Assembly: GCF_001428045.1 (NCBI RefSeq)
Contig: NZ_LMSD01000010.1
Coordinates: forward strand, 139,434-203,433
DNA length: 64,000 bases
Source: Paenibacillus sp. Soil750
GTDB taxonomy: Bacteria; Bacillota; Bacilli; Paenibacillales; NBRC-103111
Direction of reading: 5' to 3'
A program made the position numbers and the translations under genes. The notes beneath the pieces are model-generated. The model was not told the origin of the DNA and searched no databases. It saw only the letters and a program-made list of their open reading frames with translations. This document shows, piece by piece, positions 44,709 to 53,128 of the stretch; the first letter of the stretch is position 1; each line of letters opens with the position of its first letter.

Positions 44709-45365
44709 GTGCTAGGTTTAATTCTCATTGTCATTCTTATTCTTATTCTTCTAGTTATAGTAGTAGGCATTCTTGCGTATAGAAAATCTAGCAGTCAAAA
44801 GCAACAAGAACAGTTTTTTCAAATAGATGACTATGATTTAAAGAAAATAAACATTGAAGATATAGATCGTATGCTTGATGGATCAGAGTTTGAAATGTAT
44901 CTGTACAGATTATTTTTAGAACTTGGTTATTCTGGCGTATACAAAACAGTAGGTAGCAGGGATTTTGGGGCAGATTTAATCTTTACAGATAGTGAAGGAG
45001 TTAGGAACGTAGTTCAGGCAAAGAGGTATGGTATTGATAATCCAGTTGGACTTAGTGCAGTTCAAGAAGTATTTACATCAATGAGATATTACAAAGCTAG
45101 GAAATCTATTGTTGTTGCTACAACAAAGTACACTGATTCATGCGAAACTTTAGCTGGTATCAATCATGTAAAGCTATTAGATCGTAATGATCTAATTAGA
45201 ATTATTGAAGCCTTCAAGCAAGATGATAATATTCATGCAAGAGATATTATTGAATCAGAGCCAAGAGTTATTCTTGAATCGTGGAATCAAATGAACAACG
45301 CTTTGCCAGTAATTAAAAAAGATCATAAAGCTGAAAAGTACGTGAAATCAATTCAATCTAAATAA
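44709..45365 (+). CDS. Mrr-type restriction endonuclease, membrane-anchored
   Basis: 218 residues from a GTG. One N-terminal transmembrane helix (LILIVILILILLVIVVGILA) precedes an Mrr_cat domain: GSEFEMYLYRLFLELGYSGV, GSRDFGADLIF and VVQAKRYG supply the D...Q-x-K catalytic triad. Mrr-family enzymes cut modified or foreign DNA. It follows the NERD gene by 57 bases. Membrane anchoring would place cleavage at the DNA entry point, an inference. Confidence 0.85.
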   Translation: MLGLILIVILILILLVIVVGILAYRKSSSQKQQEQFFQIDDYDLKKINIEDIDRMLDGSEFEMYLYRLFLELGYSGVYKTVGSRDFGADLIFTDSEGVRNVVQAKRYGIDNPVGLSAVQEVFTSMRYYKARKSIVVATTKYTDSCETLAGINHVKLLDRNDLIRIIEAFKQDDNIHARDIIESEPRVILESWNQMNNALPVIKKDHKAEKYVKSIQSK

Positions 45366-45383
45366 TTGAAAGTTGATGAATAG

Positions 45384-46361
45384 ATGAAATTCCTTAGTAA
45401 TTGGCTTCACATCATCCGTAATTGCTCTTTTGACAATACATATAAGGTAGCTTGGGCAAAGGCTATTACAGAAAGTGCACTTGAATACGTTTCTGAAAAT
45501 GAGCGACAAGTTGTTGTTGAGATAAGTTTAACTTCAATTGCTCAAAAAGTGATTCGTTATTATTGGGAGCAGACATTATTTTTTGATCTTAAGCAAAGTG
45601 GCAATCCCAATAAACCTCCTGTGATCGTTAGTGTTGTGAAAGAGCTAACTGCATCCTATCAAGCAAAGACAGGCTCATTTAAGCCCATCAAATGGTTTAC
45701 AGCTAACGTAGAGAATCTGTGTAAGCATGAGTACGACAAGGCGATCAAAGAGATTGTGAAGGCTTTAAAGGCTGATGTGAGTTATCGATTTCTTCGAATA
45801 GAAGGTAAGGAAATAGTAGGAATCTACGAATATCAGCAAAAAGCTGATTGCTTGTATATAGCGGCTGACAATTTGAAGCAACTTAAAGAGCATAGTTTAA
45901 TCGTTTTCGATGCAATAAACTACCGCTGGACTCAAATGTTGGAGAACTTCAATCATTCACCACGCATTAGTAAAAAAATCAAGATCATTGATGAAGATAA
46001 TGTAAGACGTAAACCTTTAAGTAAGTTTATTTCATACTTGAATGCGGAGAATCCTACGCATTCATGCTTCTTGTGTGGGTATTCAATTGTTGGTGAAACT
46101 CCTGCTATTGATCACGTTATTCCATGGTCATATTTGTATTCTGATGATCTTTGGAATTTGGTGTATGCACATCAAAGTTGCAATAGTAGTAAATCAAACG
46201 TGATACCAAGTGAGGATATGATTAAACGTTTAGAGGATAGAAATAGTGAGCTACTTAACTTGCTTCAAACGAGTGGTATAAAGGACAAGCATGTATCAGA
46301 GTTAGCGATGGCGATAGAAAATAACTATGTGAAGAAGTTTTGGATTGCTTGTCAGGGATAG
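45384..46361 (+). CDS. HNH endonuclease
   Basis: 325 residues, ATG 18 bases after the Mrr gene. Residues 1-215 are an unrecognised helical region. The C-terminal HNH domain reads HSCFLCGYSIVGETPAIDHV, then IPWSYLYSDDLWNLVYAHQS and CNSSKSN, with paired cysteines for structural zinc and the catalytic H in IDHVIPWS. It may nick or cut DNA; the N-terminal part may sense the target. Confidence 0.85.
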   Translation: MKFLSNWLHIIRNCSFDNTYKVAWAKAITESALEYVSENERQVVVEISLTSIAQKVIRYYWEQTLFFDLKQSGNPNKPPVIVSVVKELTASYQAKTGSFKPIKWFTANVENLCKHEYDKAIKEIVKALKADVSYRFLRIEGKEIVGIYEYQQKADCLYIAADNLKQLKEHSLIVFDAINYRWTQMLENFNHSPRISKKIKIIDEDNVRRKPLSKFISYLNAENPTHSCFLCGYSIVGETPAIDHVIPWSYLYSDDLWNLVYAHQSCNSSKSNVIPSEDMIKRLEDRNSELLNLLQTSGIKDKHVSELAMAIENNYVKKFWIACQG

Positions 46362-46392
46362 CAGGATACTTTAATAAGGGTGAGGGATTAAT

Positions 46393-47637
46393 ATGGAAAA
46401 TATATTTTCGAACTCTATGAAAAGAAATGACTATTTAAGCGATGAAATGTTGAAATATGCGAAAAATAGTGAGGTTTCTATTGCAGTTGCTTTTTTTACA
46501 AATGAGAATTTTTTAATGGATTTGATTAACAATGGATGCTCAATTCGACTTTTAGTTAGATTAGGGTTTCCGACTGATGGGATAAGTCTGAGAAGGATTT
46601 TTGAATACAAACACAAAATTCAAATCAAATACTATACTTCAAAAAGTTTTCATCCTAAGTTATATATCTTTGAGAATGATATTGCTTTTCTTGGTTCATC
46701 CAACCTTACAAATGCAGGCATCAAATCCAATCAAGAATTAAATGTATCAATTGACTCTGAAGACATTCTTTTTGAAGAACTTAAAGATGTATTTGAGGAC
46801 TATTGGGAGGAAGCACACGTTCTAACTATGGAAATAATAAAAGAATACATTGATATTGTTAGAGAATTAAATACTAAGAATACTGAAGTCGAAAAAGCTA
46901 TTTTTACTAAATTCGGAAACCATTCTTATCCTAATATTATTCGGATTGATAAAAATAAAAAATCCAAATCACGTGAATTCGAGCAGGGCTTATTAAAAAG
47001 GTATCAATCATTCGTTCAGAAATTCATAACTCTAAAAGAAATTTATGAGTCTACATGTTTGAGAAAGGCAAGCCAACTTCCACTACGAATTGAAATTGAT
47101 CAATTTTTAAATTGGCTAAGGGAAGAAAAAGCCTATGGAGATAATTATAAAAGACCCTCAATTAATACAGAAGAAATAAGAGAATTTACTATTGAAAAAA
47201 TTAAGGAATTTTATAATAGCGATTATGAGTACTTAGATACTACTACAGTCAACTATATAACGATAATGAAAAATTTAGGTTCTACAGAAGATATTGATTC
47301 GATTAATGAAGATCAATTGTCTGAATGTCTGCTATCAATCCATGCATTTTTAGGGCAAGTTAGACATAATAAGGGTGGGAGAATAAAATTTGTAAATGAT
47401 TTTATCAATTCAAATGGAATGGATAGAATTAAAGAGTCGTTTAAGTATTTGCTTTTTTGTGAGGATTCTTATACTAAAAAAATAACAAATTGTATTTATA
47501 ACTCCGATTATAAGCTAATTAAATTTGGTCAGAGCTGTGTTCAGGAATTATTCGGTTGGGCAAATAAAGAGGAAGTTCCAATATGTAATGAAAGAACTTA
47601 TAAAAGTATGCAATATCTAGGGTTCGGAAAATTATGA
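46393..47637 (+). CDS. PLD-family nuclease-like protein
   Basis: 414 residues. Phospholipase-D superfamily motif: SFHPKLYIFENDIAFLGSSN (His87, Lys89, then GSSNLTNAG), as in NgoFVII/BfiI-type nucleases and helicase-linked PLD domains. Only one HKD is present, so the active enzyme would be a dimer. Residues ~190-414 are helical and unassigned; they may recognise nucleic acid. It is 31 bases after the HNH gene and 20 before the MazG-like gene. Confidence 0.82.
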   Translation: MENIFSNSMKRNDYLSDEMLKYAKNSEVSIAVAFFTNENFLMDLINNGCSIRLLVRLGFPTDGISLRRIFEYKHKIQIKYYTSKSFHPKLYIFENDIAFLGSSNLTNAGIKSNQELNVSIDSEDILFEELKDVFEDYWEEAHVLTMEIIKEYIDIVRELNTKNTEVEKAIFTKFGNHSYPNIIRIDKNKKSKSREFEQGLLKRYQSFVQKFITLKEIYESTCLRKASQLPLRIEIDQFLNWLREEKAYGDNYKRPSINTEEIREFTIEKIKEFYNSDYEYLDTTTVNYITIMKNLGSTEDIDSINEDQLSECLLSIHAFLGQVRHNKGGRIKFVNDFINSNGMDRIKESFKYLLFCEDSYTKKITNCIYNSDYKLIKFGQSCVQELFGWANKEEVPICNERTYKSMQYLGFGKL

Positions 47638-47657
47638 TCTCTTAGGAGTGAATTTTA

Positions 47658-47981
47658 ATGACTAATTATAATAAACTTGTACGTGATAAGATTCCTCAAA
47701 TTATAGAAGCGAATGGTAAGAAAGCTGTGTATAAAGTGCTAAGCGATGCTGAACATGCAGTAATGCTTAATAAAAAGCTTCATGAGGAATTCCTTGAATA
47801 TACTAATGCAAATGAGGAAGATAAAGTTGAAGAACTGGCTGATTTGGTGGAAGTTGTTTATGCAATATTGGAGAGCAAGGGAGTAAGTTTTGAGGAATTT
47901 GAAAAAGTGAGATTGGCAAAAAGGGAAGAGCGTGGAGGATTTAAGGAGAAGTTGTTTTTAATTAATGTTGATGAGAAATAA
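47658..47981 (+). CDS. MazG-like nucleotide pyrophosphohydrolase
   Basis: 107 residues. YNKLVRDKIPQIIEANGKKA is the typical opening of phosphoribosyl-ATP-pyrophosphohydrolase-like all-alpha NTPases. Metal-binding acidic motifs EEFLEYTNANEEDKVEELAD follow in the E-E-x-x-E...E-E-x-x-D order. Such enzymes hydrolyse NTPs or (p)ppGpp-like nucleotides and recur in defence loci. ATG behind TAGGAGTG. Part of the compact operon. Confidence 0.85.
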   Translation: MTNYNKLVRDKIPQIIEANGKKAVYKVLSDAEHAVMLNKKLHEEFLEYTNANEEDKVEELADLVEVVYAILESKGVSFEEFEKVRLAKREERGGFKEKLFLINVDEK

Positions 47982-47999
47982 TTAACGGAGGGAATTAAG

Positions 48000-48782
48000 G
48001 TGAAGACACCTAAATTATTGACCTTTGAATCTTGGGTAAGTGATTACGACTGGTATCAATATGCTATGAATAACAGAAATTATGTACCTAACCTTCTGGT
48101 AGACAGATCACCATGTTCTGATCCTTTTTTCGATCCCTTTACAAAGCATACTGAGAGAAGACCAATAATAAGTGGGCTGTGTAGAGGACTCAAAAATTTC
48201 TCTGTTGGTGACTTATTTATTTATGTAACTAAAATTGATCCTAAAGTCATTTTGGACTTGAAAATAAGTTCTAATGGAACTCCAATGTATTTTGGAGTAG
48301 CTGTGTTACGTTTTACAAAGCTATACGCTTCTCATTTGGAAGCATCTAGACATTATGAACCCAAACAATATGTTGCAGAGCCAGAAATAACAGATTATCC
48401 ACCAAATTTATCCTTCACAATAGAACCAATTGTAGCAAATAGCATTAATTGTTGTATCACTGGAGTATCTGAAAACAGAGAAAATAAAAAAACAATACAT
48501 AGAAAATTTGTGCCAAATGAGGTTAATGTTCATCAGTGGGAAAGACATTATCGTGATTATTATTGCAGGAATAGAGATAGAAAGCTAAAGGCTGGAGAAT
48601 GTAGAGTGGAATATATTAGTAATAAGGAATGCTTAGTTCTAGATCATTCTAAAGCTCCTATTTTTACTACAAAAGATTGGTATGGTACTAAACCAAATCA
48701 AAAAGGAATTCAAATATCAGAAGCTAATGCAATTGAGATTGCTAAAAGAATTGCTTTTTCAAATGTAATTAGTACTATCTGA
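48000..48782 (+). CDS. Hypothetical protein of the nuclease operon (Nmad-like?)
   Basis: 260 residues from a GTG behind GGAGGG, 18 bases after the MazG-like gene. The middle part (LKNFSVGDLFIYVTKIDPKV, GTPMYFGVAVLRFTKLYASH) has the strand order of PUA/ASCH-like or nucleotide-modification-associated folds, which include a V-G-D-x-x-x strand. The C-terminus contains a histidine/tyrosine-rich patch (HQWERHYRDYYCRNRDRKLK). It may recognise modified bases. The relationship is only a visual impression. Confidence 0.45.
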   Translation: MKTPKLLTFESWVSDYDWYQYAMNNRNYVPNLLVDRSPCSDPFFDPFTKHTERRPIISGLCRGLKNFSVGDLFIYVTKIDPKVILDLKISSNGTPMYFGVAVLRFTKLYASHLEASRHYEPKQYVAEPEITDYPPNLSFTIEPIVANSINCCITGVSENRENKKTIHRKFVPNEVNVHQWERHYRDYYCRNRDRKLKAGECRVEYISNKECLVLDHSKAPIFTTKDWYGTKPNQKGIQISEANAIEIAKRIAFSNVISTI

Positions 48783-49004
48783 AAACCACAAAGCAAGTGG
48801 AGATAAGGGCGACCATGGAACAGTTCCAGTATATGGTACTATTTATTTCAAAAGAGAATTGTTATTTTGCATTTACGTGACTTATATGAAATATAGGGGT
48901 TGATTAGTGTTGTTATTTAAAGAAATCGAGTACAATAGCGAAAGTCTCAAATTGATGTCAAGCCACTTCAAATTCTTGTTTTGTTTCATATGGGGACAGT
49001 AAGA

Positions 49005-50480
49005 ATGAAAAATAAAGAAGAGATGTTAATCAATTATCTTTTTGAGAATGCAATTCGATTCATGAGATTCTCTATAGAAGAACTTATATCGCCAGATATT
49101 AATAATATTGATAATATAATTAAAGCATGTGTACTTATACAAACTACTACAGAACTCTCCCTCAAGTATGCAGTTTCGTATAATTTTGGTGAGATATCTA
49201 TCCGCAAAATATTACATAAAAATTTAAGGGAACTCTCCATTGATGAAATTTACAATAAGTTTTTAACAAATAAATTAATTATTTCTGAATTTGAAAACTT
49301 AAAAAAATATCTAAATAGTGACGCTAAATATAAATTTTCTAGAGAACAAATTGCATACATGGATAAATTCCAATTAATTAGAAATAAAGTATTGCATTTT
49401 TCTTATAATTTTGATTCTGAAGATAAAGAAGAGATGAAAAAAACATTTATTTACATTGTTATGAGAATTATATATCCTTTACTTTATGAAAGTTATTCGA
49501 TAGAATCACTAGAATATTTAACACCTAATCAATTTTTTAAACTTTATATTGGGGAAGAGAAGTTCACAGCAATTAGTAAAACTCAAGAATACAAAGAAAT
49601 AATATATGAGATCGTTTCGAGTTTTAAGGAAAAAAATGGTATTGGAAAATGTATATATTGTGAGGAAAAAACATGGATGATAGAAAATTGTCAATGTCTT
49701 CTTTGTGAAAGAAGGTCCGATGATATACTTTTGAAATGCCCAGTGTGTAAAAGTAATAAATCAGTTATATTTCAGTCATTAAATATGGAATGTAATAATA
49801 ATGCAACAAAAGGATATTGTGTAAATTGTTATCGGAAAACTTCTATAATAAAATGCAAAAAATGCGGAATATATAATGTATATGATGATGATATTGCCTT
49901 TTTAGAGGCGGTTGAGCATATATGTGAATCTGTTTGTGATGACGATTGTTCAAATAAACCAATAAACGAAAAGTTGCCAGTGGATTTTGTATATGCGGTT
50001 TCATCAATTATTATTTCAGAATGTTTGAAAATTAATGAAATAGTGGTAAAGAATAAAAATAAGAATGTTACTAGGATATTTGGTAAACACACTATGGATG
50101 AATACATACTATATGGTAACCTAGAACAATCCGTTTATAATAGCTATATGTATTTGGATGAAAAACAATATGTTGAATTTTTCGTATCTAAAGAAAAAAT
50201 ATTAGATCGCATCGATAGATATATAAAGAATAATTATGTGTGTGGTTCATTTGATGAAATTAAAAAGCTTTACAAGTCTCTATTTATCTCAATACATGGT
50301 GAGGAAAATGATAAAAAGTTCAAATCAATTTTCAAAAGGATAGTTGGAGGAAACTTTGATAAATTGACATCTGATGAATTTAAAGTGTTTTATGAATGCA
50401 GGGATTATTTAACATTTGATGATAAGATGTATTTTGGAATATATCACAATAATATAATTAAACCACATGAGGTCAAATGA
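49005..50480 (+). CDS. HEPN-like protein with zinc-ribbon array
   Basis: 491 residues from the ATG at 49005; an in-frame TTG at 48981 is less likely. Residues 1-140 are helical and end in LIRNKVLHFSYNF, an R-x4-H HEPN active-site motif (Arg126, His131). Residues ~215-300 carry at least four C-x-x-C knuckles (CIYCEEKTW, CLLCERRSDDILLKCPVCKS, CVNCYRKTSIIKCKKCGIYN). The C-terminal ~190 residues are helical and unassigned. HEPN ribonucleases are common in abortive-infection systems; the zinc ribbons may bind RNA. It is separated by about 220 bases from the nuclease operon. Confidence 0.6.
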   Translation: MKNKEEMLINYLFENAIRFMRFSIEELISPDINNIDNIIKACVLIQTTTELSLKYAVSYNFGEISIRKILHKNLRELSIDEIYNKFLTNKLIISEFENLKKYLNSDAKYKFSREQIAYMDKFQLIRNKVLHFSYNFDSEDKEEMKKTFIYIVMRIIYPLLYESYSIESLEYLTPNQFFKLYIGEEKFTAISKTQEYKEIIYEIVSSFKEKNGIGKCIYCEEKTWMIENCQCLLCERRSDDILLKCPVCKSNKSVIFQSLNMECNNNATKGYCVNCYRKTSIIKCKKCGIYNVYDDDIAFLEAVEHICESVCDDDCSNKPINEKLPVDFVYAVSSIIISECLKINEIVVKNKNKNVTRIFGKHTMDEYILYGNLEQSVYNSYMYLDEKQYVEFFVSKEKILDRIDRYIKNNYVCGSFDEIKKLYKSLFISIHGEENDKKFKSIFKRIVGGNFDKLTSDEFKVFYECRDYLTFDDKMYFGIYHNNIIKPHEVK

Positions 50481-50609
50481 GTTTAATAGTCTATTGAGAA
50501 TTTGTGAAATTCGAACTTCGTGTTATGTTCATTTTTTCGGTATCTGCTCCATCACTACTTAGGAGACTCACAATATTTAAGGCATATAAGTATCGTAAGA
50601 ATCAAATTC

Positions 50610-50643
50610 AAAGGACTCTCCTTTCATTGGAGAGTTCTTTTTT
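50610..50643. terminator. Terminator after the HEPN-zinc gene
   Basis: AAAGGACTCTCC-TTTCATT-GGAGAGTTCTTT then TTT. Confidence 0.8.
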
Positions 50644-50680
50644 GTGCTGAGGTTTATAAGCTACTAAACATATTTCTTTA

Positions 50681-50893
50681 TTATTTTTGAGTTAACGGAC
50701 TGTGTAACCTTCCACGTTCCATTATAACGGCATCTTCGATAGACACGATCTATCTCTCGGTAGTCTGCAATTGACTGTGTCCTAGAAGCCTAGACAACGT
50801 GTATAGGTCAATTTGTCTCAACATTTGTTGTGCAAACATTCTCCTAAAATTGTGAGCTGTAGTAGCCACTTCTTTTCCTACAGCATCACATGT
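50681..50893 (-). pseudogene. C-terminal remnant of a tyrosine recombinase with a stop at the catalytic Tyr
   Basis: On the minus strand the frame reads CDAVGKEVATTAHNFRRMFA, then QQMLRQIDLYTLSRLLGHSQ, then LQTTER and a TAG (50750-50752), after which IVSIEDAVI continues in frame. This is the H-x-x-R ... LLGH ... Y region of a phage integrase. The codon at the expected nucleophile tyrosine is TAG. The N-terminal part is absent. It is a fossil of an earlier recombinase at the right end of element 2. Confidence 0.82.
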
Positions 50894-50956
50894 TTAAAAT
50901 TCCCTTATTATATTTAAACGTATTATCCAAACGAATGATGTACTTTGTACAAATAT

Positions 50957-51003
50957 TTGGGTATAATTAGGTTATCATCATCCACAAGCTAGGGACGATG
51001 CAA
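50957..51003 (+). promoter_or_regulatory. Conserved right-end sequence of element 2
   Basis: TTGGGTATAAT at 50957-50967 and GACGATGCAAT at 50994-51004 match the order and spacing of the element 1 right end (32339-32394). Possible recombinase arm sites or an outward promoter. Confidence 0.45.
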
Positions 51004-51101
51004 TCCATAATCTACATAGCAATTAACAACTCTCATAAAATTCTTCAATCCCTTGATACGCTTAGCTTTTTTCGTTGTAGGAGCGAACGAATAGGCGATT
51101 A

Positions 51102-51216
51102 CGGTTTCACCATCAATAACCCGAATGCAGTAGCATCGTGTGGTTGTGGGTCTTCTTTCAAGCCAGCGGATTATGAAGGAACACCTGAACCTTGTGATGA
51201 TAAGGTTGAGGCATAA
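51102..51216 (+). repeat. Attachment-site copy 3 (right junction): original yutM tail
   Basis: Encodes the last 37 or so residues of YutM ([20 protein letters not shown]...) identically, with mostly silent base changes relative to copies 1 and 2. It is followed after 14 bases by a terminator, as expected for the native gene end. An open frame from 50998 through this block has a meaningless first part and is not a gene. Confidence 0.92.
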
Positions 51217-51230
51217 ATAATTAATATTGA

Positions 51231-51278
51231 ACCTTCTGAATTAGTGTGTTGTACTAACACTCGTTCAGAAGGTTTTTT
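51231..51278 (+). terminator. Native yutM terminator
   Basis: ACCTTCTGAA pairs with TTCAGAAGGT around a nested GTGTT/AACAC stem, followed by TTTTTT. Its 5' arm and overall design match the hairpins in front of both integrases. Confidence 0.88.
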
Positions 51279-51289
51279 GTCGTGTTTGT

Positions 51290-51976
51290 CTACACAGTTA
51301 ACCACCAAACACCAGCACACTCAGGCAGCACAATCAACTGCTCACTGACAACCTTATTGGCTATCGCGTCTCCAAAGAAAAATCTCGTAAGCATTTCGGC
51401 TTCGTCTACGCTCTCAAACGTATAATCGGTCCGTATCCACGTATGAGAAAAGCCATATTCGGATTCAATAAGTCTATAATAATTCATCAAAAAATCAGGT
51501 GGATAGGGTGTTTCGGAGCCTGTTCCGAAGTTCTCGATAATAATGACCGTACCGCCTGGGCGCAGAACTCTTCTGATTTCGCTTAAAACTTGGTGAATAT
51601 TGGCTTCCCATTGATCGACATCCGAATTTCCAAGGTAGCAAATACTCCATCCGGATACGATTAAATCTGCACTATGATTGGCGACAGGTAAATGCCTGTG
51701 GTCAGCAACTTGTATTCTCCAATTGTGCAAATCAGCTTTCCTAAGATGATCTGCGGTAATGCGCAGCATAGATTCGGATTCATCTAAAGCTACAATGGAC
51801 TTTGCTTGTGGAGCGAGAACACGGGTTAATCTCCCAGCACCAGCACCCATGTCGATGATGTCTAGACCTTCAACGGGGATGATGGTTTGAATGGTTTCAT
51901 ATAAGCTTGCTTGTTTGGAAACGAGTTGTTCATACATGTCTGCTTGATTGGCATAAATGTTTGCATGATTAGGCAT
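51290..51976 (-). CDS. SAM-dependent methyltransferase
   Basis: 228 residues. Class I methyltransferase: motif I DIIDMGAGAGRLTRVLA near residue 40, acidic post-I ALDESESML, and a post-motif GWSICYLGN region; the type-11/UbiE-like fold. Substrate unknown. GGAGGAG lies upstream of the ATG. The promoter at 52015-52045 has a 19-base spacer and shares an operator-like sequence with that of the MerR-methyltransferase gene next door. Confidence 0.85.
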   Translation of the reverse strand: MPNHANIYANQADMYEQLVSKQASLYETIQTIIPVEGLDIIDMGAGAGRLTRVLAPQAKSIVALDESESMLRITADHLRKADLHNWRIQVADHRHLPVANHSADLIVSGWSICYLGNSDVDQWEANIHQVLSEIRRVLRPGGTVIIIENFGTGSETPYPPDFLMNYYRLIESEYGFSHTWIRTDYTFESVDEAEMLTRFFFGDAIANKVVSEQLIVLPECAGVWWLTV

Positions 51977-52014
51977 TTGGTAATCTCCTCCTTAGGGTTA
52001 TGTTAAACATTGTC

Positions 52015-52045
52015 ATCGTAATGTGTAACGTAAGGAGAAGGTCAA
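52015..52045 (-). promoter_or_regulatory. MerR-type promoter of the methyltransferase gene
   Basis: On the minus strand TTGACC and TACGAT are 19 bases apart. The spacer reads TTCTCCTTACGTTACACAT. Long spacers are the hallmark of MerR-activated promoters. Confidence 0.6.
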
Positions 52046-52056
52046 GACATTGTTGA

Positions 52057-53106
52057 TTAGGGTTGAATAGGAACTGCATAAACGAGATACAGCAAATCGT
52101 TGAGTTTCATATGTTTGGTAATATAACCATTTTCGTCAAACCAGGTTAGCAGGGAAGAGCAGATGGCATAATGCTGATCTTGCAGGGTTGTCAGGAGATC
52201 TGTTCGCCCGTTCGCTGTACATTCTTTCATGTATAGATCTTTTGCAGATTCATTTTCGAACATTAAATCCGCTATGCAAATTCTACCGTGAGACTTGAGT
52301 ACGCGGCGCATTTCATCTAACGCTAGCACTTGCTGTTCGTTAGTAATATGGTGAAAAGCAAACGATGTAACGACAAAATCGAATTGGTTATCCATGTAAG
52401 GAATGGCCAGGAAATTCCCTAGCTTCATGTCCATTTGCGGATGTTTACTTTGGCATTGCTTCATCATTTCTTTGGATTGGTCTACGCCAGCCATGTGAAT
52501 GCCCTTATGCAGAAATCGCCTTGCCAAATTACCAGTTCCTGTCCCAAGATCAAGCCCTTTCTCTCCAACCCTTGGTTTTACCCATTGAAGTGTTAGATCA
52601 AGAACTTCTTCGTATCCTTTATACTCGTTGTCATTATGTAAAACCCGTTCATCATGAGTCAATGCTTGTTGATCAAAGTTCCATGTATCCTTCCAATTTT
52701 TGCGGATTTCCCGAAGTCGTTTAGAACCTTCCGCGAGTGTGAAGATATCATCAATCGGAAGTGAGTTGTTCTGTTTCAAAAGGTCGATCATGGTATCCGT
52801 CGTTTCAATGATTTGCTTGAACTCCAGCCATTGAGCAAAAACAACAGATCGTTGAATTTCTAAATAGTATTGAAGCTGCTCTTTATCATCGGCATCAACT
52901 TCTTGTAATGCTTTTTGAATATCGGCAACGGACATACCTGATTCACGAAGCGAAATAATTGTTTGTAGCCGCCATATTTCTTTTTCTGTAAATGTTCTAT
53001 ATAAATTATTTTCTTGTTTAGACGGTGAAATAAGTCCTTTATCTTCATAGAAGCGGATGGCTCTTGGAGAAATATTCAATTTATTGGCAACATCTTTAAT
53101 TTGCAT
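52057..53106 (-). CDS. MerR regulator fused to a SAM-dependent methyltransferase
   Basis: 349 residues. Residues 1-70 are a MerR HTH (MQIKDVANKLNISPRAIRFY, EDKGLISPSKQENNLYRTFT). A dimerisation helix follows near 80-110. From about residue 180 a class I methyltransferase begins (GLDLGTGTGNLARRFLHKGI, VTSFAFHHITNEQQVLALDE). The methyltransferase domain may act as the ligand sensor or as a second activity. The start lies in a good MerR-like promoter context; the neighbouring methyltransferase carries a similar promoter. Confidence 0.85.
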   Translation of the reverse strand: MQIKDVANKLNISPRAIRFYEDKGLISPSKQENNLYRTFTEKEIWRLQTIISLRESGMSVADIQKALQEVDADDKEQLQYYLEIQRSVVFAQWLEFKQIIETTDTMIDLLKQNNSLPIDDIFTLAEGSKRLREIRKNWKDTWNFDQQALTHDERVLHNDNEYKGYEEVLDLTLQWVKPRVGEKGLDLGTGTGNLARRFLHKGIHMAGVDQSKEMMKQCQSKHPQMDMKLGNFLAIPYMDNQFDFVVTSFAFHHITNEQQVLALDEMRRVLKSHGRICIADLMFENESAKDLYMKECTANGRTDLLTTLQDQHYAICSSLLTWFDENGYITKHMKLNDLLYLVYAVPIQP

Positions 53107-53128
53107 GCTTTCACCCTTTCTCTCCCCT

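Noticed and set aside
50998..51216. Short gene made of an upstream segment plus the YutM tail
   Set aside because: The first ~35 residues are meaningless and unique to this junction. The block is explained as the attachment-site remnant with no start signal.
24172..51290. tRNA gene as integration site
   Set aside because: No cloverleaf-compatible sequence was found at the element borders; the yutM tail accounts for the repeats.
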